From contig JANPCR010000114.1 in NCBI GenBank assembly GCA_031431035.1, forward strand, positions 1 to 15,781: a stretch of DNA of 15,781 nt, in the 5' to 3' direction. The stretch is from JANYCG01 sp031431035 (GTDB lineage: Bacteria; Pseudomonadota; Gammaproteobacteria; Burkholderiales; Burkholderiaceae_C). The notes beneath the pieces were generated by a model, which was not told the DNA's origin, ran no database searches, and saw only the letters and a program-made list of their open reading frames with translations. Each line of letters starts with the position of its first letter. Position 1 is the first letter of the stretch. Below are positions 7,278 to 15,053 of this stretch, one piece after another. Position numbers and translations under genes: made by a program.

Positions 7278-8648
7278 ATGACTCATCGTGTTTTACCTGT
7301 GGCCGTGATCGGCGCTGGCCCTGCTGGATTGATGGCAGCGGACATCATTTCAGCGGCAGGCCATTCGGTCGTCGTGCTGGACGCCATGCCCTCGGTTGGG
7401 CGCAAATTTTTGTTGGCTGGCAAGGGCGGCTTGAACCTGACCCATGCCGAGCCGCCAGAGCTATTTTTGACCCGTTTTGGCTCAGGCAGAAGCATGGTGG
7501 CACCGTGGCTCGCAGACTTTGGAAGGGCGCAAATTTGCGCCTGGACAAGTTCATTGGGGATCGACACTTTTGTGGGCACCTCGGGTCGGGTCTTTCCCGC
7601 GGACATGAAGGCCGCGCCACTGCTGCGGGCTTGGCTGCATCGTTTGCGCATCCGGGGGGCGGGCGCTTTAACCGAGGCAATCGCACCGCAAGACGCAGCC
7701 GTTCAGACTGCCCAGCACAGTACTCAGGGCAGCGTGGCGTTCAAGATGCGCCATCGGTGGATGGGATGGTCGGCGCAAGATAATTTGCTGTTTGACACGC
7801 CATCCGGCCAGCAAGAATTGCAAGTTTCTGCCACGGTACTTGCTTTGGGTGGGGCCAGTTGGTCGCGGCTGGGGTCTGACGGCGCGTGGGTGCCCTTGTT
7901 GGCACAGCGTGCCGTCGATGTGGCTTTGCTGCAACCCGCGAACTGCGGGTTTAATATTGCGCACGGATGGAGCGACCACTTTGCCAACCGGTATGCAGGG
8001 CAGCCCTTCAAGTCAGTCGCGATTGAATTTGTCAACTCAACTGAATCCGCGTCTGATGCAGCCAAGTCGCCAGTTTTCGCGCGAAACGCGGAGATTCCAA
8101 ATTTCGCTCGCAAAGGCGAATTTGTCGCCACAGCAACTGGCGTAGAAGGTAGCCTGATTTATGCCGCGTCCAGCTTGCTCCGCGACGCCATAGCAAGCCA
8201 TGGTCAGGCCACGGTTTACCTGGATTTATTGCCTGACCGATCATTGGATCGAGTTTTGGCTGAGGTGTCACACCCGCGCGGTTCACGGTCTTTGTCCAGC
8301 CACCTTAAAAGCCGTCTGGGCCTTGACGGCATTAAAAGCGCGATTTTGTACGAGCTGCTTGCCAAAGCAGACATGGCACAACCCGACAAGCTGGCTGCAT
8401 TCATCAAGCGCCTTCCCTTAACCCTCACCTCAGCCCGACCGATTGACGAAGCGATCAGCAGCGCAGGTGGCGTCATGACGACAAGCTTGAATCGGCAACT
8501 GATGCTCAATCAGCTTCCTGGCGTGTTCTGTGCGGGCGAAATGCTCGATTGGGAAGCACCCACTGGCGGCTATTTGATCAGCGCCTGCCTGGCCAGCGGC
8601 CGATGGGCAGGGCTCGGGGTGGTGGACTACCTGAACCGGACCACTTGA
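7278..8648 (+). CDS. HI0933/BaiN-like flavoprotein, PP_4765 (TIGR03862) family, NAD(P)/FAD-dependent oxidoreductase
   Basis: This is a 456-residue cytoplasmic FAD-binding protein. The N-terminal dinucleotide-binding fold shows VIGAGPAGLMAA (10-21), followed by GRKFLLAGKGGLNLTH (41-56), the signature stretch of the HI0933-like group. The form with GKGGLNLTH rather than GGGRCNxTN points to the PP_4765 subgroup. Other landmarks are ALGGASWSRLGSDG (189-202), TGVEGSLIYA (287-296) and the C-terminal FAD-contact segment CAGEMLDWEAPTGGYLISA (418-436). The substrate of this subgroup is not established. The ATG at 7278 has no clear Shine-Dalgarno but gives the normal N-terminus. The palindrome upstream suggests separate regulation from addBA. 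It converges on otnI with only 15 bases between the stop codons. Confidence 0.87.
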   Translation: MTHRVLPVAVIGAGPAGLMAADIISAAGHSVVVLDAMPSVGRKFLLAGKGGLNLTHAEPPELFLTRFGSGRSMVAPWLADFGRAQICAWTSSLGIDTFVGTSGRVFPADMKAAPLLRAWLHRLRIRGAGALTEAIAPQDAAVQTAQHSTQGSVAFKMRHRWMGWSAQDNLLFDTPSGQQELQVSATVLALGGASWSRLGSDGAWVPLLAQRAVDVALLQPANCGFNIAHGWSDHFANRYAGQPFKSVAIEFVNSTESASDAAKSPVFARNAEIPNFARKGEFVATATGVEGSLIYAASSLLRDAIASHGQATVYLDLLPDRSLDRVLAEVSHPRGSRSLSSHLKSRLGLDGIKSAILYELLAKADMAQPDKLAAFIKRLPLTLTSARPIDEAISSAGGVMTTSLNRQLMLNQLPGVFCAGEMLDWEAPTGGYLISACLASGRWAGLGVVDYLNRTT

Positions 8649-8663
8649 GCGGATTTGCCCTGG

Positions 8664-9500
8664 TCACAGCCATGGCTTAAGCCAGCCTAAACCAGCGGAA
8701 GTGCCGCCCGGTTGACCACCCAATTTGGGGCGGTACTCGCAACCAATCCAGCCATCCCAACCGCAAGACTGGGCGGTTTCGTCAATCACGTTGAAAAGGT
8801 AGCTGTAGTTGACCTCACCCAAATCGGGCTCATGGCGTTCGGGCACGCCCGCAATCTGAAAATGCCCGACTCGGCCCGTCGGCAGGTAGTGGCGAATTTT
8901 GCTGGCCACATCGCCCTCAACAATCTGGCAGTGGTACAAGTCCATCTGGACTTTCAAGTTGGCTGCGCCCACAGCCTGAATGATGTCATGGGCGTGGTCT
9001 TGCCGATTCAAGAAGAAGCGCGGAACGTCGCGCGTGTTGATCGGTTCAATCAATATGTCGCGGCCTTCTTTGGCCGCCTCGGTCGCTGCCCAGCGCAGGT
9101 TGTCGGTGTAGGTGGCTTGCAGATCAGCCCGCTCTTGTCCTGCTGGCACTAAACCTGCCATCAAGTGAACGCGCGGACAGTCCAGCGCCTGCGCGTAATC
9201 GAGTGCTTGGCGCACACCGTAGCGAAATTCTGCCTGGAGGGCGGGCAGGCAGGCCGTGCCGCGTTGCCCTGCATCCCAAGCGCTGGCGTGACCCTCGCGG
9301 GTCAGCCCGCCGGGTGGCATGTTGAACAGCACTTGTTGCAAGCCGTTGGTTTTAAGCCGTGTTGCAATTTCAGCTTTGTCCCAGGCGTAAGGAAATAAAA
9401 ATTCAACGGCCTTGAAACCGTCTTTCGCAGCCGCGTCAAAACGATCCAGAAAAGGCAACTCGGGGTACATCATCGACAAATTGGCGGCAAATTTTGGCAT
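8664..9500 (-). CDS. otnI: 2-oxo-tetronate isomerase (hydroxypyruvate isomerase-like TIM barrel)
   Basis: It interconverts 2-oxo-tetronate and 3-oxo-tetronate, the second step of L-threonate catabolism. The 278-residue protein has the Hyi/OtnI features of a metal-dependent xylose-isomerase-like barrel. These are the N-terminal FAANLSMMYPELPFLDRF, FNMPPGG (59-65), the metal/catalytic glutamate in LIEPIN (E152), QMDLYH (D187), GHFQIAG (212-218) and the second glutamate in GCEYRP (E255). Hydroxypyruvate isomerase is the closest alternative, but its place in an otnK-otnC operon favours OtnI. It is the last gene of the operon, 77 bases after the otnC stop, and has no strong Shine-Dalgarno. The stop at 8664 faces the flavoprotein stop, and no terminator is evident in the 15-base gap. 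Confidence 0.87.
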   Translation of the reverse strand: MPKFAANLSMMYPELPFLDRFDAAAKDGFKAVEFLFPYAWDKAEIATRLKTNGLQQVLFNMPPGGLTREGHASAWDAGQRGTACLPALQAEFRYGVRQALDYAQALDCPRVHLMAGLVPAGQERADLQATYTDNLRWAATEAAKEGRDILIEPINTRDVPRFFLNRQDHAHDIIQAVGAANLKVQMDLYHCQIVEGDVASKIRHYLPTGRVGHFQIAGVPERHEPDLGEVNYSYLFNVIDETAQSCGWDGWIGCEYRPKLGGQPGGTSAGLGWLKPWL

Positions 9501-9577
9501 GGGCGCGAGGACTTTGAAATTGAGAGTGAAGGACTGAGAATGATTTTAAAAAAACCTGCAAGGCTTACCAAAAATAC

Positions 9578-10240
9578 TTACCATCGCGCGCCAAAAACTT
9601 GGCGGAGCTCGTCAATTTGCGAATTGTCTAAAGGCAAGGTCTGCGGGTTCGACAAATTGACCAACTTCGCTGTTTCTTCAAGTTCTTCCAAAACGGCCAT
9701 GGCCCGCGCTGGTGAATCGTGCCAAACGTTGGGACCCAAGCGCTGCAGCATCACAGCGCGAATCGGTGTGCCAAGTTTGCCGTAACGGTCGATGGTTTCT
9801 GCCACGCGGGCGGCGGCGGCCGGGCTACCAGGCCGGTGGTAAGCGATCAGGGGCACGTGACCCACTTTCATCACGAAGTAGGGCGTGACAGCGGGCAGCA
9901 GTTCGTCTGCCGCACACTGCAAACTCAGGGCCACGCAATGGGTGCTGTGGGTGTGGATGATGCAACGAGTGTTGTTGTCAAACACACGGCTTGCCGCATA
10001 GATCTGCCGATGAAGTGCCAGGGTTTTGCTCGCCGGGTCACCGCTGATTTGCATCCCGTCATGGTCTAGTTTGGCCAGTTGGTCGGGTTGCAGATCGCCC
10101 AGGCATGCGTCGGTCGGGGTGATCAAAAAACCGCTGTCCAGTCGAACGCTGATGTTCCCCGCAGCGGCGTGCACGTAGCCCCGATCAAACAGGCTTTTGC
10201 CAATGCGGCAAATTTCATCGCGAGCTTGGGTTTCTGTCAT
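9578..10240 (-). CDS. otnC: 3-oxo-tetronate 4-phosphate decarboxylase (class II aldolase family)
   Basis: It is expected to decarboxylate 3-oxo-tetronate 4-phosphate to dihydroxyacetone phosphate and CO2, the last pathway step. The 220 residues show the class II aldolase/adducin fold: AAAGNISVR (25-33), LITPTDA (39-45), the zinc motif CIIHTHSTH (93-101, H96 and H98), VPLIAYHRPGS (129-139) and the OtnC-like EELEETAKL (185-193). Two positions differ from the fuculose-phosphate aldolase pattern. The glutamate expected four residues before H77 is T73 (ASKTLALH), and the third zinc histidine, normally in an ANHGP context, is L169 (QRLGPNVW). I confirmed both codons in the DNA. This may mark a subfamily with a different metal site, not necessarily an inactive enzyme. 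It begins 9 bases after the otnK stop. Confidence 0.86.
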   Translation of the reverse strand: MTETQARDEICRIGKSLFDRGYVHAAAGNISVRLDSGFLITPTDACLGDLQPDQLAKLDHDGMQISGDPASKTLALHRQIYAASRVFDNNTRCIIHTHSTHCVALSLQCAADELLPAVTPYFVMKVGHVPLIAYHRPGSPAAAARVAETIDRYGKLGTPIRAVMLQRLGPNVWHDSPARAMAVLEELEETAKLVNLSNPQTLPLDNSQIDELRQVFGARW

Positions 10241-10249
10241 CCAGGCAGG

Positions 10250-11536
10250 CTAGATGCTTTGAAAAGCTTTGGTGAAAAAATCAACGCTGCCAAAATTGCC
10301 AGACTTCAGCGCCAAATGAATCTGCACCGACTCTTGTCCAGCGACTTCAGATTTTGCATGACACCAGGGCACGCCAGGGTCAATCTGCGCGCCAATTTGC
10401 ATTTGGCTGATGCCCAGAGCCAGCACACAAGCCCCCGAGGTTTCGCCGCCCGCCACAACAAGTTGGCGCACCCCCAGTTGCACCAAGCCTTTGGCAATAT
10501 CGCCCAAAGTGTGTTCCATCAAACTGCCCGCGACTTCTGCGCCCAACTCGGCTTGAACGGCTTTGACGGAGGCCGGGGTTGCCGTTGAATAAATCAAAAC
10601 CGGACCGCTTTGAAGCTTTGAGCTGGCCCAGTCCAAGGCATTTGCGGCTGGGTTGTCTTGAGCAGCCACCTCGGCTGCAACCGCCATGGGATCGAGCGCG
10701 AGGGCTTGCCCACCTTGATCGATGAAGGCAGCCACTTGGGCCTGCGTCGCCACCGAGCAACTGCCAGACACAATGGCTCGGCTGCCTTTGGCCATTGGCA
10801 GCAAGCTGGCACTGGTCTGCGGATGGATCGCAAAGTTTTGAGGCAAACCAATCGCCACGCCTGACCCTGCCGTCACCAAAGGCATGTGCTTTAACGCCTT
10901 GCCCAGTGTCATCAGGTCCTGGTTTGACAGCGCGTCCACCACCGCTATGGCCACGCCCTTGGCTTTGAGTTTGTCAATGTGCTTGGCAATCTCCTGGGCA
11001 CCTGTTGCTACGACATTGTGAGGAATCAGCCCGACCGTACGGTGGGTCTGGGCCTGCAAAACACGCACTAAATTGGCGTCGCGCATCGGGGTCAAAGGGT
11101 GGTCTTGCATGCCGCTTTCGCTCAGGAGCACATCGCCCACAAACAAGTGCCCTTTGAACACCGTTCGACCATTGTCGGGAAACGCAGGGGTGGCAATGGT
11201 GAAGTCAGTTTTTAGCGCGTCCATGAGCGCATCGGTCACTGGGCCAATGTTGCCCGCAGGTGTGCTGTCAAAAGTGGAGCAGTATTTGAAGTAAATTTGT
11301 TCTGCCCCTTGCGCCTGTAGCCATGCCAGAGCTTGCAAAGACTGTGCGACCGCCTCAGCAGGTGCCACGGTACGTGACTTCAGTGCAACCACCACGGCGT
11401 CGGCCTGCGAACTGATGGATCCAACCGGGACGCCAATGGTTTGAATCACCCGCATGCCCGCCCGCACCAGGTTGTTGGCCAGGTCAGTCGCACCCGTAAA
11501 GTCGTCGGCAATACAACCGAGCAAAACCTTGTTCAC
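10250..11536 (-). CDS. otnK: 3-oxo-tetronate kinase (four-carbon acid sugar kinase, DUF1537 family)
   Basis: It phosphorylates 3-oxo-tetronate at the 4 position with ATP, the third step of the pathway. The 428-residue protein has the two-domain architecture of the family. The N-terminal sugar-binding domain opens with IADDFTGATDLANNL (9-23) and includes KYCSTFDSTPAGNIGP (84-99). The C-terminal nucleotide-binding domain has SGSCSVATQAQ (257-267), the glycine-rich VVAGGETSGA (360-369), DPGVPW (386-391) and LALKSGNFG (408-416). The start codon is GTG (11536-11534), embedded in GTGA, and it overlaps the ltnD stop by four bases, indicating translational coupling. Operon context with otnC and otnI supports the oxo-tetronate substrate over related erythronate or denovo kinases. 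Confidence 0.9.
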   Translation of the reverse strand: MNKVLLGCIADDFTGATDLANNLVRAGMRVIQTIGVPVGSISSQADAVVVALKSRTVAPAEAVAQSLQALAWLQAQGAEQIYFKYCSTFDSTPAGNIGPVTDALMDALKTDFTIATPAFPDNGRTVFKGHLFVGDVLLSESGMQDHPLTPMRDANLVRVLQAQTHRTVGLIPHNVVATGAQEIAKHIDKLKAKGVAIAVVDALSNQDLMTLGKALKHMPLVTAGSGVAIGLPQNFAIHPQTSASLLPMAKGSRAIVSGSCSVATQAQVAAFIDQGGQALALDPMAVAAEVAAQDNPAANALDWASSKLQSGPVLIYSTATPASVKAVQAELGAEVAGSLMEHTLGDIAKGLVQLGVRQLVVAGGETSGACVLALGISQMQIGAQIDPGVPWCHAKSEVAGQESVQIHLALKSGNFGSVDFFTKAFQSI

Positions 11537-12432
11537 GGCTTGGAAGGCAAGTCAATGCCCGGAAAAATCTTAATGACGGCGCTGTCGTCTTCAGTACCGT
11601 GGCCCGCAGTGGACGCCTGCATGAACATTTGGTGCGCGGTGCTCGACAGGGGCAGCGGAAAGCTGCTGGCCCGCGCCATGTCAAGGACCAGCCCCAGGTC
11701 TTTGACAAAAATATTAACGGCCGACAGTGGCGTGTAATCGGCGGCCAAAACGTGGGGCATGCGGTTTTCAAACATCCAGCTGTTGCCTGCACTGTGGGTG
11801 ATCACGTCGTAAAGCGCCGCCGGGTCAACCCCTTCGCGAAGTCCCAGTGCCATTGCCTCAGCGGCTGCGGCAATATGAACCCCCGCGAGCAACTGGTTGA
11901 TTATCTTGACCTTGCTCGCAGCGCCTGCACGGTCACCCAGCTTGTAAACCTTGGTGGCCATCAGGTTCAAGGCGAATTCGGCCTTGGCAAAGGCGGCTGG
12001 TGCACCTGCCGTCATCATGGTCATTTGGCCTGTGGCCGCTTTGGCAGCACCACCCGAGATTGGCGCGTCAATGTACAAAATTCCCAGCACTGCCAGACGT
12101 GACTCTAGCGCGATAGACCATTTCGGATCGACCGTGGAGCACATCACAAACACGCTGCCGGGCTTCAAAGTGGCAGCGCATCCTAGGGGGCCAAACAGCA
12201 CCGACTCGGTTTGAGCGGCATTGACCACCACGCTGATCAAAATGTCGCATTGGCCGCCCACGTCGGCTGGAGAGTTGCAGGCGGTTCCCCCCTCCTTTGC
12301 AAAGGCTTCCCCAATGCCCGGCCTGGCGTCATGCACAAAAGGGGCGTGGCCCGCTCTGCGCAACGACTGGGCCATGCCCAAGCCCATGGCACCCAATCCA
12401 ATCAGTCCAATTTGGTTCAGTTGTTCAGGCAT
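11533..12432 (-). CDS. ltnD: L-threonate 2-dehydrogenase (beta-hydroxyacid dehydrogenase family)
   Basis: It oxidises L-threonate to 2-oxo-L-threonate with NAD+, the entry step of the pathway. The 299 residues have the Rossmann motif GLIGLGAMGLGMA (9-21), the substrate-binding VMCSTVDP (96-103), DAPISGGAAKAATG (122-135) and the catalytic lysine in SKVKIINQLLAGVHIAAAAEAMAL (about 173-196; K176 is the likely catalytic residue). VKDLGLVLDMA (243-253) also fits the family. Members of this family also include 3-hydroxyisobutyrate and tartronate semialdehyde dehydrogenases; KIINQLLAGVHI and the neighbouring otnKCI genes favour LtnD. The ATG at 12432 has GGAG (12438-12441) 5 bases upstream. It is first in the operon. 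Confidence 0.88.
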   Translation of the reverse strand: MPEQLNQIGLIGLGAMGLGMAQSLRRAGHAPFVHDARPGIGEAFAKEGGTACNSPADVGGQCDILISVVVNAAQTESVLFGPLGCAATLKPGSVFVMCSTVDPKWSIALESRLAVLGILYIDAPISGGAAKAATGQMTMMTAGAPAAFAKAEFALNLMATKVYKLGDRAGAASKVKIINQLLAGVHIAAAAEAMALGLREGVDPAALYDVITHSAGNSWMFENRMPHVLAADYTPLSAVNIFVKDLGLVLDMARASSFPLPLSSTAHQMFMQASTAGHGTEDDSAVIKIFPGIDLPSKP

Positions 12433-12542
12433 TCAGTCTCCACTTTTCAATATTTTTAGATCGTCGTTGCGGCCCAGCGACACTTCGCAAACTCAGTTGC
12501 CAAGGCGAGACGGCGCTAAGTAGCTTGGTAAAGGCTTTAACT
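12433..12542. promoter_or_regulatory. Leader of the ltnD-otnK-otnC-otnI operon
   Basis: This 110-base gap lies between the esterase stop and the ltnD start, both on the minus strand. It is the only gap large enough for an operon promoter upstream of ltnD. An AT-rich CTAAAAATATTG lies at about 12449-12460, but I cannot pair it with a credible -35 element. I see no strong hairpin-plus-T-run, so read-through from the esterase gene is possible. Confidence 0.4.
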
Positions 12543-13883
12543 TTACCCCAGGCTTTGCGTGGTCGATGCTCTCATCGTGCTGCGTGGGCGCAACCAGGTC
12601 ACCAACTGCTGGGCAACCTCAGGGCTACTAAGCAAAGCCATGTGGCTGGTTCGGTGAACAATTCGCTGCGACGTTTTGCCAAACGCCAGTGTTTTTGTGG
12701 CTTGAGCATGCTGACCCAAAGCGCTGGCCAGGGGTACCAGCCCATCGCCAATCAGGCGGTCGGCAAGCGGGCTTCGTTGGCCCGCCAAAGTGGCAGCCAC
12801 CGTGAAACAGTTGATGTGAGCGGGCAAGGGCAAGGCGACGCGACTGTCTGGTTTGCTGCGAAAGCGATCATGCCCCCTCCAGTCTTCATCGACCACGTGG
12901 CCATACCGCAAGTCAGTAATTCCTGCGCTGCGCAATTGCCCCAATTTGGCAAATGGGCGCGAAAAGGGCGTGCTGCCTAAGATGACGTCAATCCAGTTGC
13001 CTGCGCGCTCCAGCGGCGCTCCATGGTGCGGCGTGCCTAAAAATGCGATGTTTTTCAAGTGCTTGGGCCAAGTCAAGGCCGGGTCAATTGCGCAATGTAG
13101 GGCGCTGCGCATTACCAAACCGCCCATGCTGTGCACAACGACGCTCAGCTCGTCAACTTTCACTGGCCAGTGCTTCACCAACTCTTCCAGCAGGCTGCAC
13201 AGTAGGCGTCCGTTTTGCGAGGTGTGCAGTCCAGTGTTGTAGCGAAGGTAGATGGGCGTGTAGCCCAGCTCGTCCGCAAGCCATTGGCCATGGTTGTGGG
13301 TTAGGTACGGTTGCGTTGAGGTCTTGCTTTGGGTGCTGGTGCTCCACTGAAGGTCGTTCATGCACAAGCCATGAATCAAAAGCAAGATTTTGCCTGTGAC
13401 AGGTGGCGCGAATCCGGTTTGATCGGCCGGGAATGCAAGGGGATTTGGCAGCTGAAAATCAAGGGCTCGCCCTGCCCACCTGAATGTCATGGGTGTCGCA
13501 AGCGAGCTTTGACTTGCGTCCAGTTGGTCGCCCAGTACGCCATTCAGCGCGGCCAAGACGGCTTCGCGTTGGGGAGTTTCAGGGGCGGCTTGGTCGGCAG
13601 CTTCAAACAGCGGTTGCAGTTGAGTGAGCGCCAGGTCAAGCCCTTTCCCAACCAGATTGGTCACGCCCCGCACGGTTTTATAAATCAAACCTGTCAATCC
13701 ACCTGTTTGACCCGCTACAGCACCCCCTGAGACGCCCAACGTCCCCCAAACCGATTGGTGCACGCCTTCGACCATTCGTGTGACGCCCAGTGTGGCGCTG
13801 GTTGCAAGCTTTGCAACGGCGGCCAGGTCCGACCCGCGCAAGTGCTTCATAGGTGTGCCTGTAGGTCGTGTGTGACAATTCAT
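12543..13883 (-). CDS. Alpha/beta hydrolase, esterase/lipase with a long N-terminal region (PGAP1-like)
   Basis: This is a serine hydrolase of unknown substrate. From the 446-residue reading, the catalytic domain begins near 160. The oxyanion-hole strand is LLLIHGLCMND (167-177), and the nucleophile S252 lies in VVVHSMGGLVMRS. FLGTPHHGAPLER (281-293) is typical of lipases. The likely acid is D380 (IGDGLVP) and the base H414 (RTSHMALL). The sequence before the serine is V-H-S-M-G, so the first glycine of GxSxG is replaced, which is common in lipases. The first 160 residues are Gly/Ala/Val-rich with a possible amphipathic stretch (about 50-90), suggesting membrane or granule association, but no clear signal peptide. 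Start is uncertain: 13883 has GAGG 6 bases upstream (13890-13893), while 13850 (MKHLRGSDL) looks like the conserved beginning; 13958 would overlap the RidA-like gene. Confidence 0.8.
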   Translation of the reverse strand: MNCHTRPTGTPMKHLRGSDLAAVAKLATSATLGVTRMVEGVHQSVWGTLGVSGGAVAGQTGGLTGLIYKTVRGVTNLVGKGLDLALTQLQPLFEAADQAAPETPQREAVLAALNGVLGDQLDASQSSLATPMTFRWAGRALDFQLPNPLAFPADQTGFAPPVTGKILLLIHGLCMNDLQWSTSTQSKTSTQPYLTHNHGQWLADELGYTPIYLRYNTGLHTSQNGRLLCSLLEELVKHWPVKVDELSVVVHSMGGLVMRSALHCAIDPALTWPKHLKNIAFLGTPHHGAPLERAGNWIDVILGSTPFSRPFAKLGQLRSAGITDLRYGHVVDEDWRGHDRFRSKPDSRVALPLPAHINCFTVAATLAGQRSPLADRLIGDGLVPLASALGQHAQATKTLAFGKTSQRIVHRTSHMALLSSPEVAQQLVTWLRPRSTMRASTTQSLG

Positions 13884-13935
13884 GATTGGCCTCAAGAGGT
13901 GGGACGGCAATCCTGGCGAAAGGAGCAGGATGGAT

Positions 13936-14415
13936 TCAATGCACGGGCAAAAATGCAATGGCCTCGACCTCGATCAACACTGCGTCGCTGGGCAACATGC
14001 GGCTGACTTCTACAACCGTGCTGACCACGAGTTCAGGGCAAAAAAGGCTTCGCACCCGGTTGTAGGCAGGGTAATGCCGCAGGTCACGAAAGTACTGGGT
14101 CAGTTTGAAAACATCTTTCATATCGCCGCCTTCAGAGATGACCAGTTCACGAATGCGGTTCAGCACAAACCAACTTTGCGCGACGACGGGCGCTTCAAAA
14201 ACATCGACACTCAATTGGCCCGTGACATAACCCAGTGGTTTCAATTGTGCGATGGCGCTAGGAGGCAGCTGGTCAAAGCTGGTGACGACTTGGCGTGAAT
14301 CCGAGTTAACTGCGATCACACCACTCATGTACAACAAGTTACCAACCCGTTTTGAGGCCAAATAATTGGCCATGGGTGCGCCCACAGAATCGGTCTTGCG
14401 TTTGCTTGTCGCCAT
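13936..14415 (-). CDS. RidA/YjgF-family protein lacking the catalytic arginine
   Basis: This is a 159-residue member of the YjgF/YER057c/UK114 fold, small trimeric proteins of which true RidA hydrolyses reactive enamine/imine intermediates. Family landmarks are GNLLYMSGVIAV (25-36) and the C-terminal TVVEVSRML...IEVEAIAFLP (133-157). Aligned by eye with E. coli RidA, the arginine of the PARSCVEVAR segment (R105) becomes serine (S132), so classical imine deaminase activity is doubtful. There is also extra sequence of roughly 25 residues between the first strand and the main helix (about 37-75), making it longer than the usual 125-130. It starts only 2 bases after the stop of the flavodoxin-fold gene, so the two are surely cotranscribed. 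The substrate is unknown. Confidence 0.85.
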   Translation of the reverse strand: MATSKRKTDSVGAPMANYLASKRVGNLLYMSGVIAVNSDSRQVVTSFDQLPPSAIAQLKPLGYVTGQLSVDVFEAPVVAQSWFVLNRIRELVISEGGDMKDVFKLTQYFRDLRHYPAYNRVRSLFCPELVVSTVVEVSRMLPSDAVLIEVEAIAFLPVH

Positions 14416-14417
14416 CG

Positions 14418-15011
14418 CTACATCGCTTTCAATGATTGTTGGACTCTCGCAATGAACTTTGCGCAGTCAGCCGCGCTGACGTTGTTCATGTTGTGCAGTT
14501 GCAGCCAGGTGGTTTTGCAGTTTTTGGCCATCAGTGCGCGCAGCCCCCGCGTGAACAGTTTGCGCGCGGGGTCGCCAATCACCTTCAACCACCACCAAGG
14601 CGAGCCGCCATGAGTGATCACTGTCAGCCGCTGTATATGACGCAAGCCCGGCACGGCTACAGCCCCTTTCTCAGGGGGCGGCAAAAAGGCCACACCGGGC
14701 AGCCATACGCGCTCCAGCCAGCCTTTCAACATCGCGGGAGGGCCATAAAACCAGATTGGAAACACAAAGATCAAATGCTCCGCCCACTTCAGAGCCTCGG
14801 TGTGCGCTTGCACCCGTGCTTCGATCAAACCGGGGTTGGTTAGGTACGCCAAGCGCTCCTCGCGGGTCATGATGGGCTGAAAGTTGTCGGCGTACAAGTC
14901 AAAACAGCGAAGCTCGTCACCCCGCGCTTTCAGTGCGTCTTGCGTGACGCCAAACAATGCGCCGCTCAAGCTGTCTGGATTGGGGTGGCAAAAAACGACC
15001 AGGGAACGCAT
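14418..15011 (-). CDS. Flavodoxin-fold NAD(P)H oxidoreductase (MdaB/KefF-like quinone reductase)
   Basis: This is a 197-residue cytoplasmic FMN/FAD-dependent oxidoreductase of the Flavodoxin_2 group, whose members reduce quinones or other electrophiles with NAD(P)H. It has the flavin phosphate-binding start VVFCHPNPDSLSGAL (5-19) and the diagnostic FVFPIWFYGPPAMLKGWLERVW (about 82-103), in which the aromatic and proline residues line the isoalloxazine site. A THGGSPWWW segment (about 133-141) follows. The length is normal for the family. There is no obvious Shine-Dalgarno before the ATG at 15011. The downstream RidA-like gene is separated by 2 bases, suggesting a shared detoxification or catabolic task. 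The exact substrate cannot be read from the sequence. Confidence 0.86.
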   Translation of the reverse strand: MRSLVVFCHPNPDSLSGALFGVTQDALKARGDELRCFDLYADNFQPIMTREERLAYLTNPGLIEARVQAHTEALKWAEHLIFVFPIWFYGPPAMLKGWLERVWLPGVAFLPPPEKGAVAVPGLRHIQRLTVITHGGSPWWWLKVIGDPARKLFTRGLRALMAKNCKTTWLQLHNMNNVSAADCAKFIARVQQSLKAM

Positions 15012-15053
15012 AAATTTGAAGCTTGTGTGCTTCCCTGTCCTACAAGAAAGTTT

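Noticed and set aside
12297..12980. Plus-strand open frame of 227 codons opposite ltnD and the esterase gene
   Set aside because: It lies antisense to two well-supported genes and their gap, has no recognisable domain, and its composition is what an antisense frame of GC-biased coding DNA gives.
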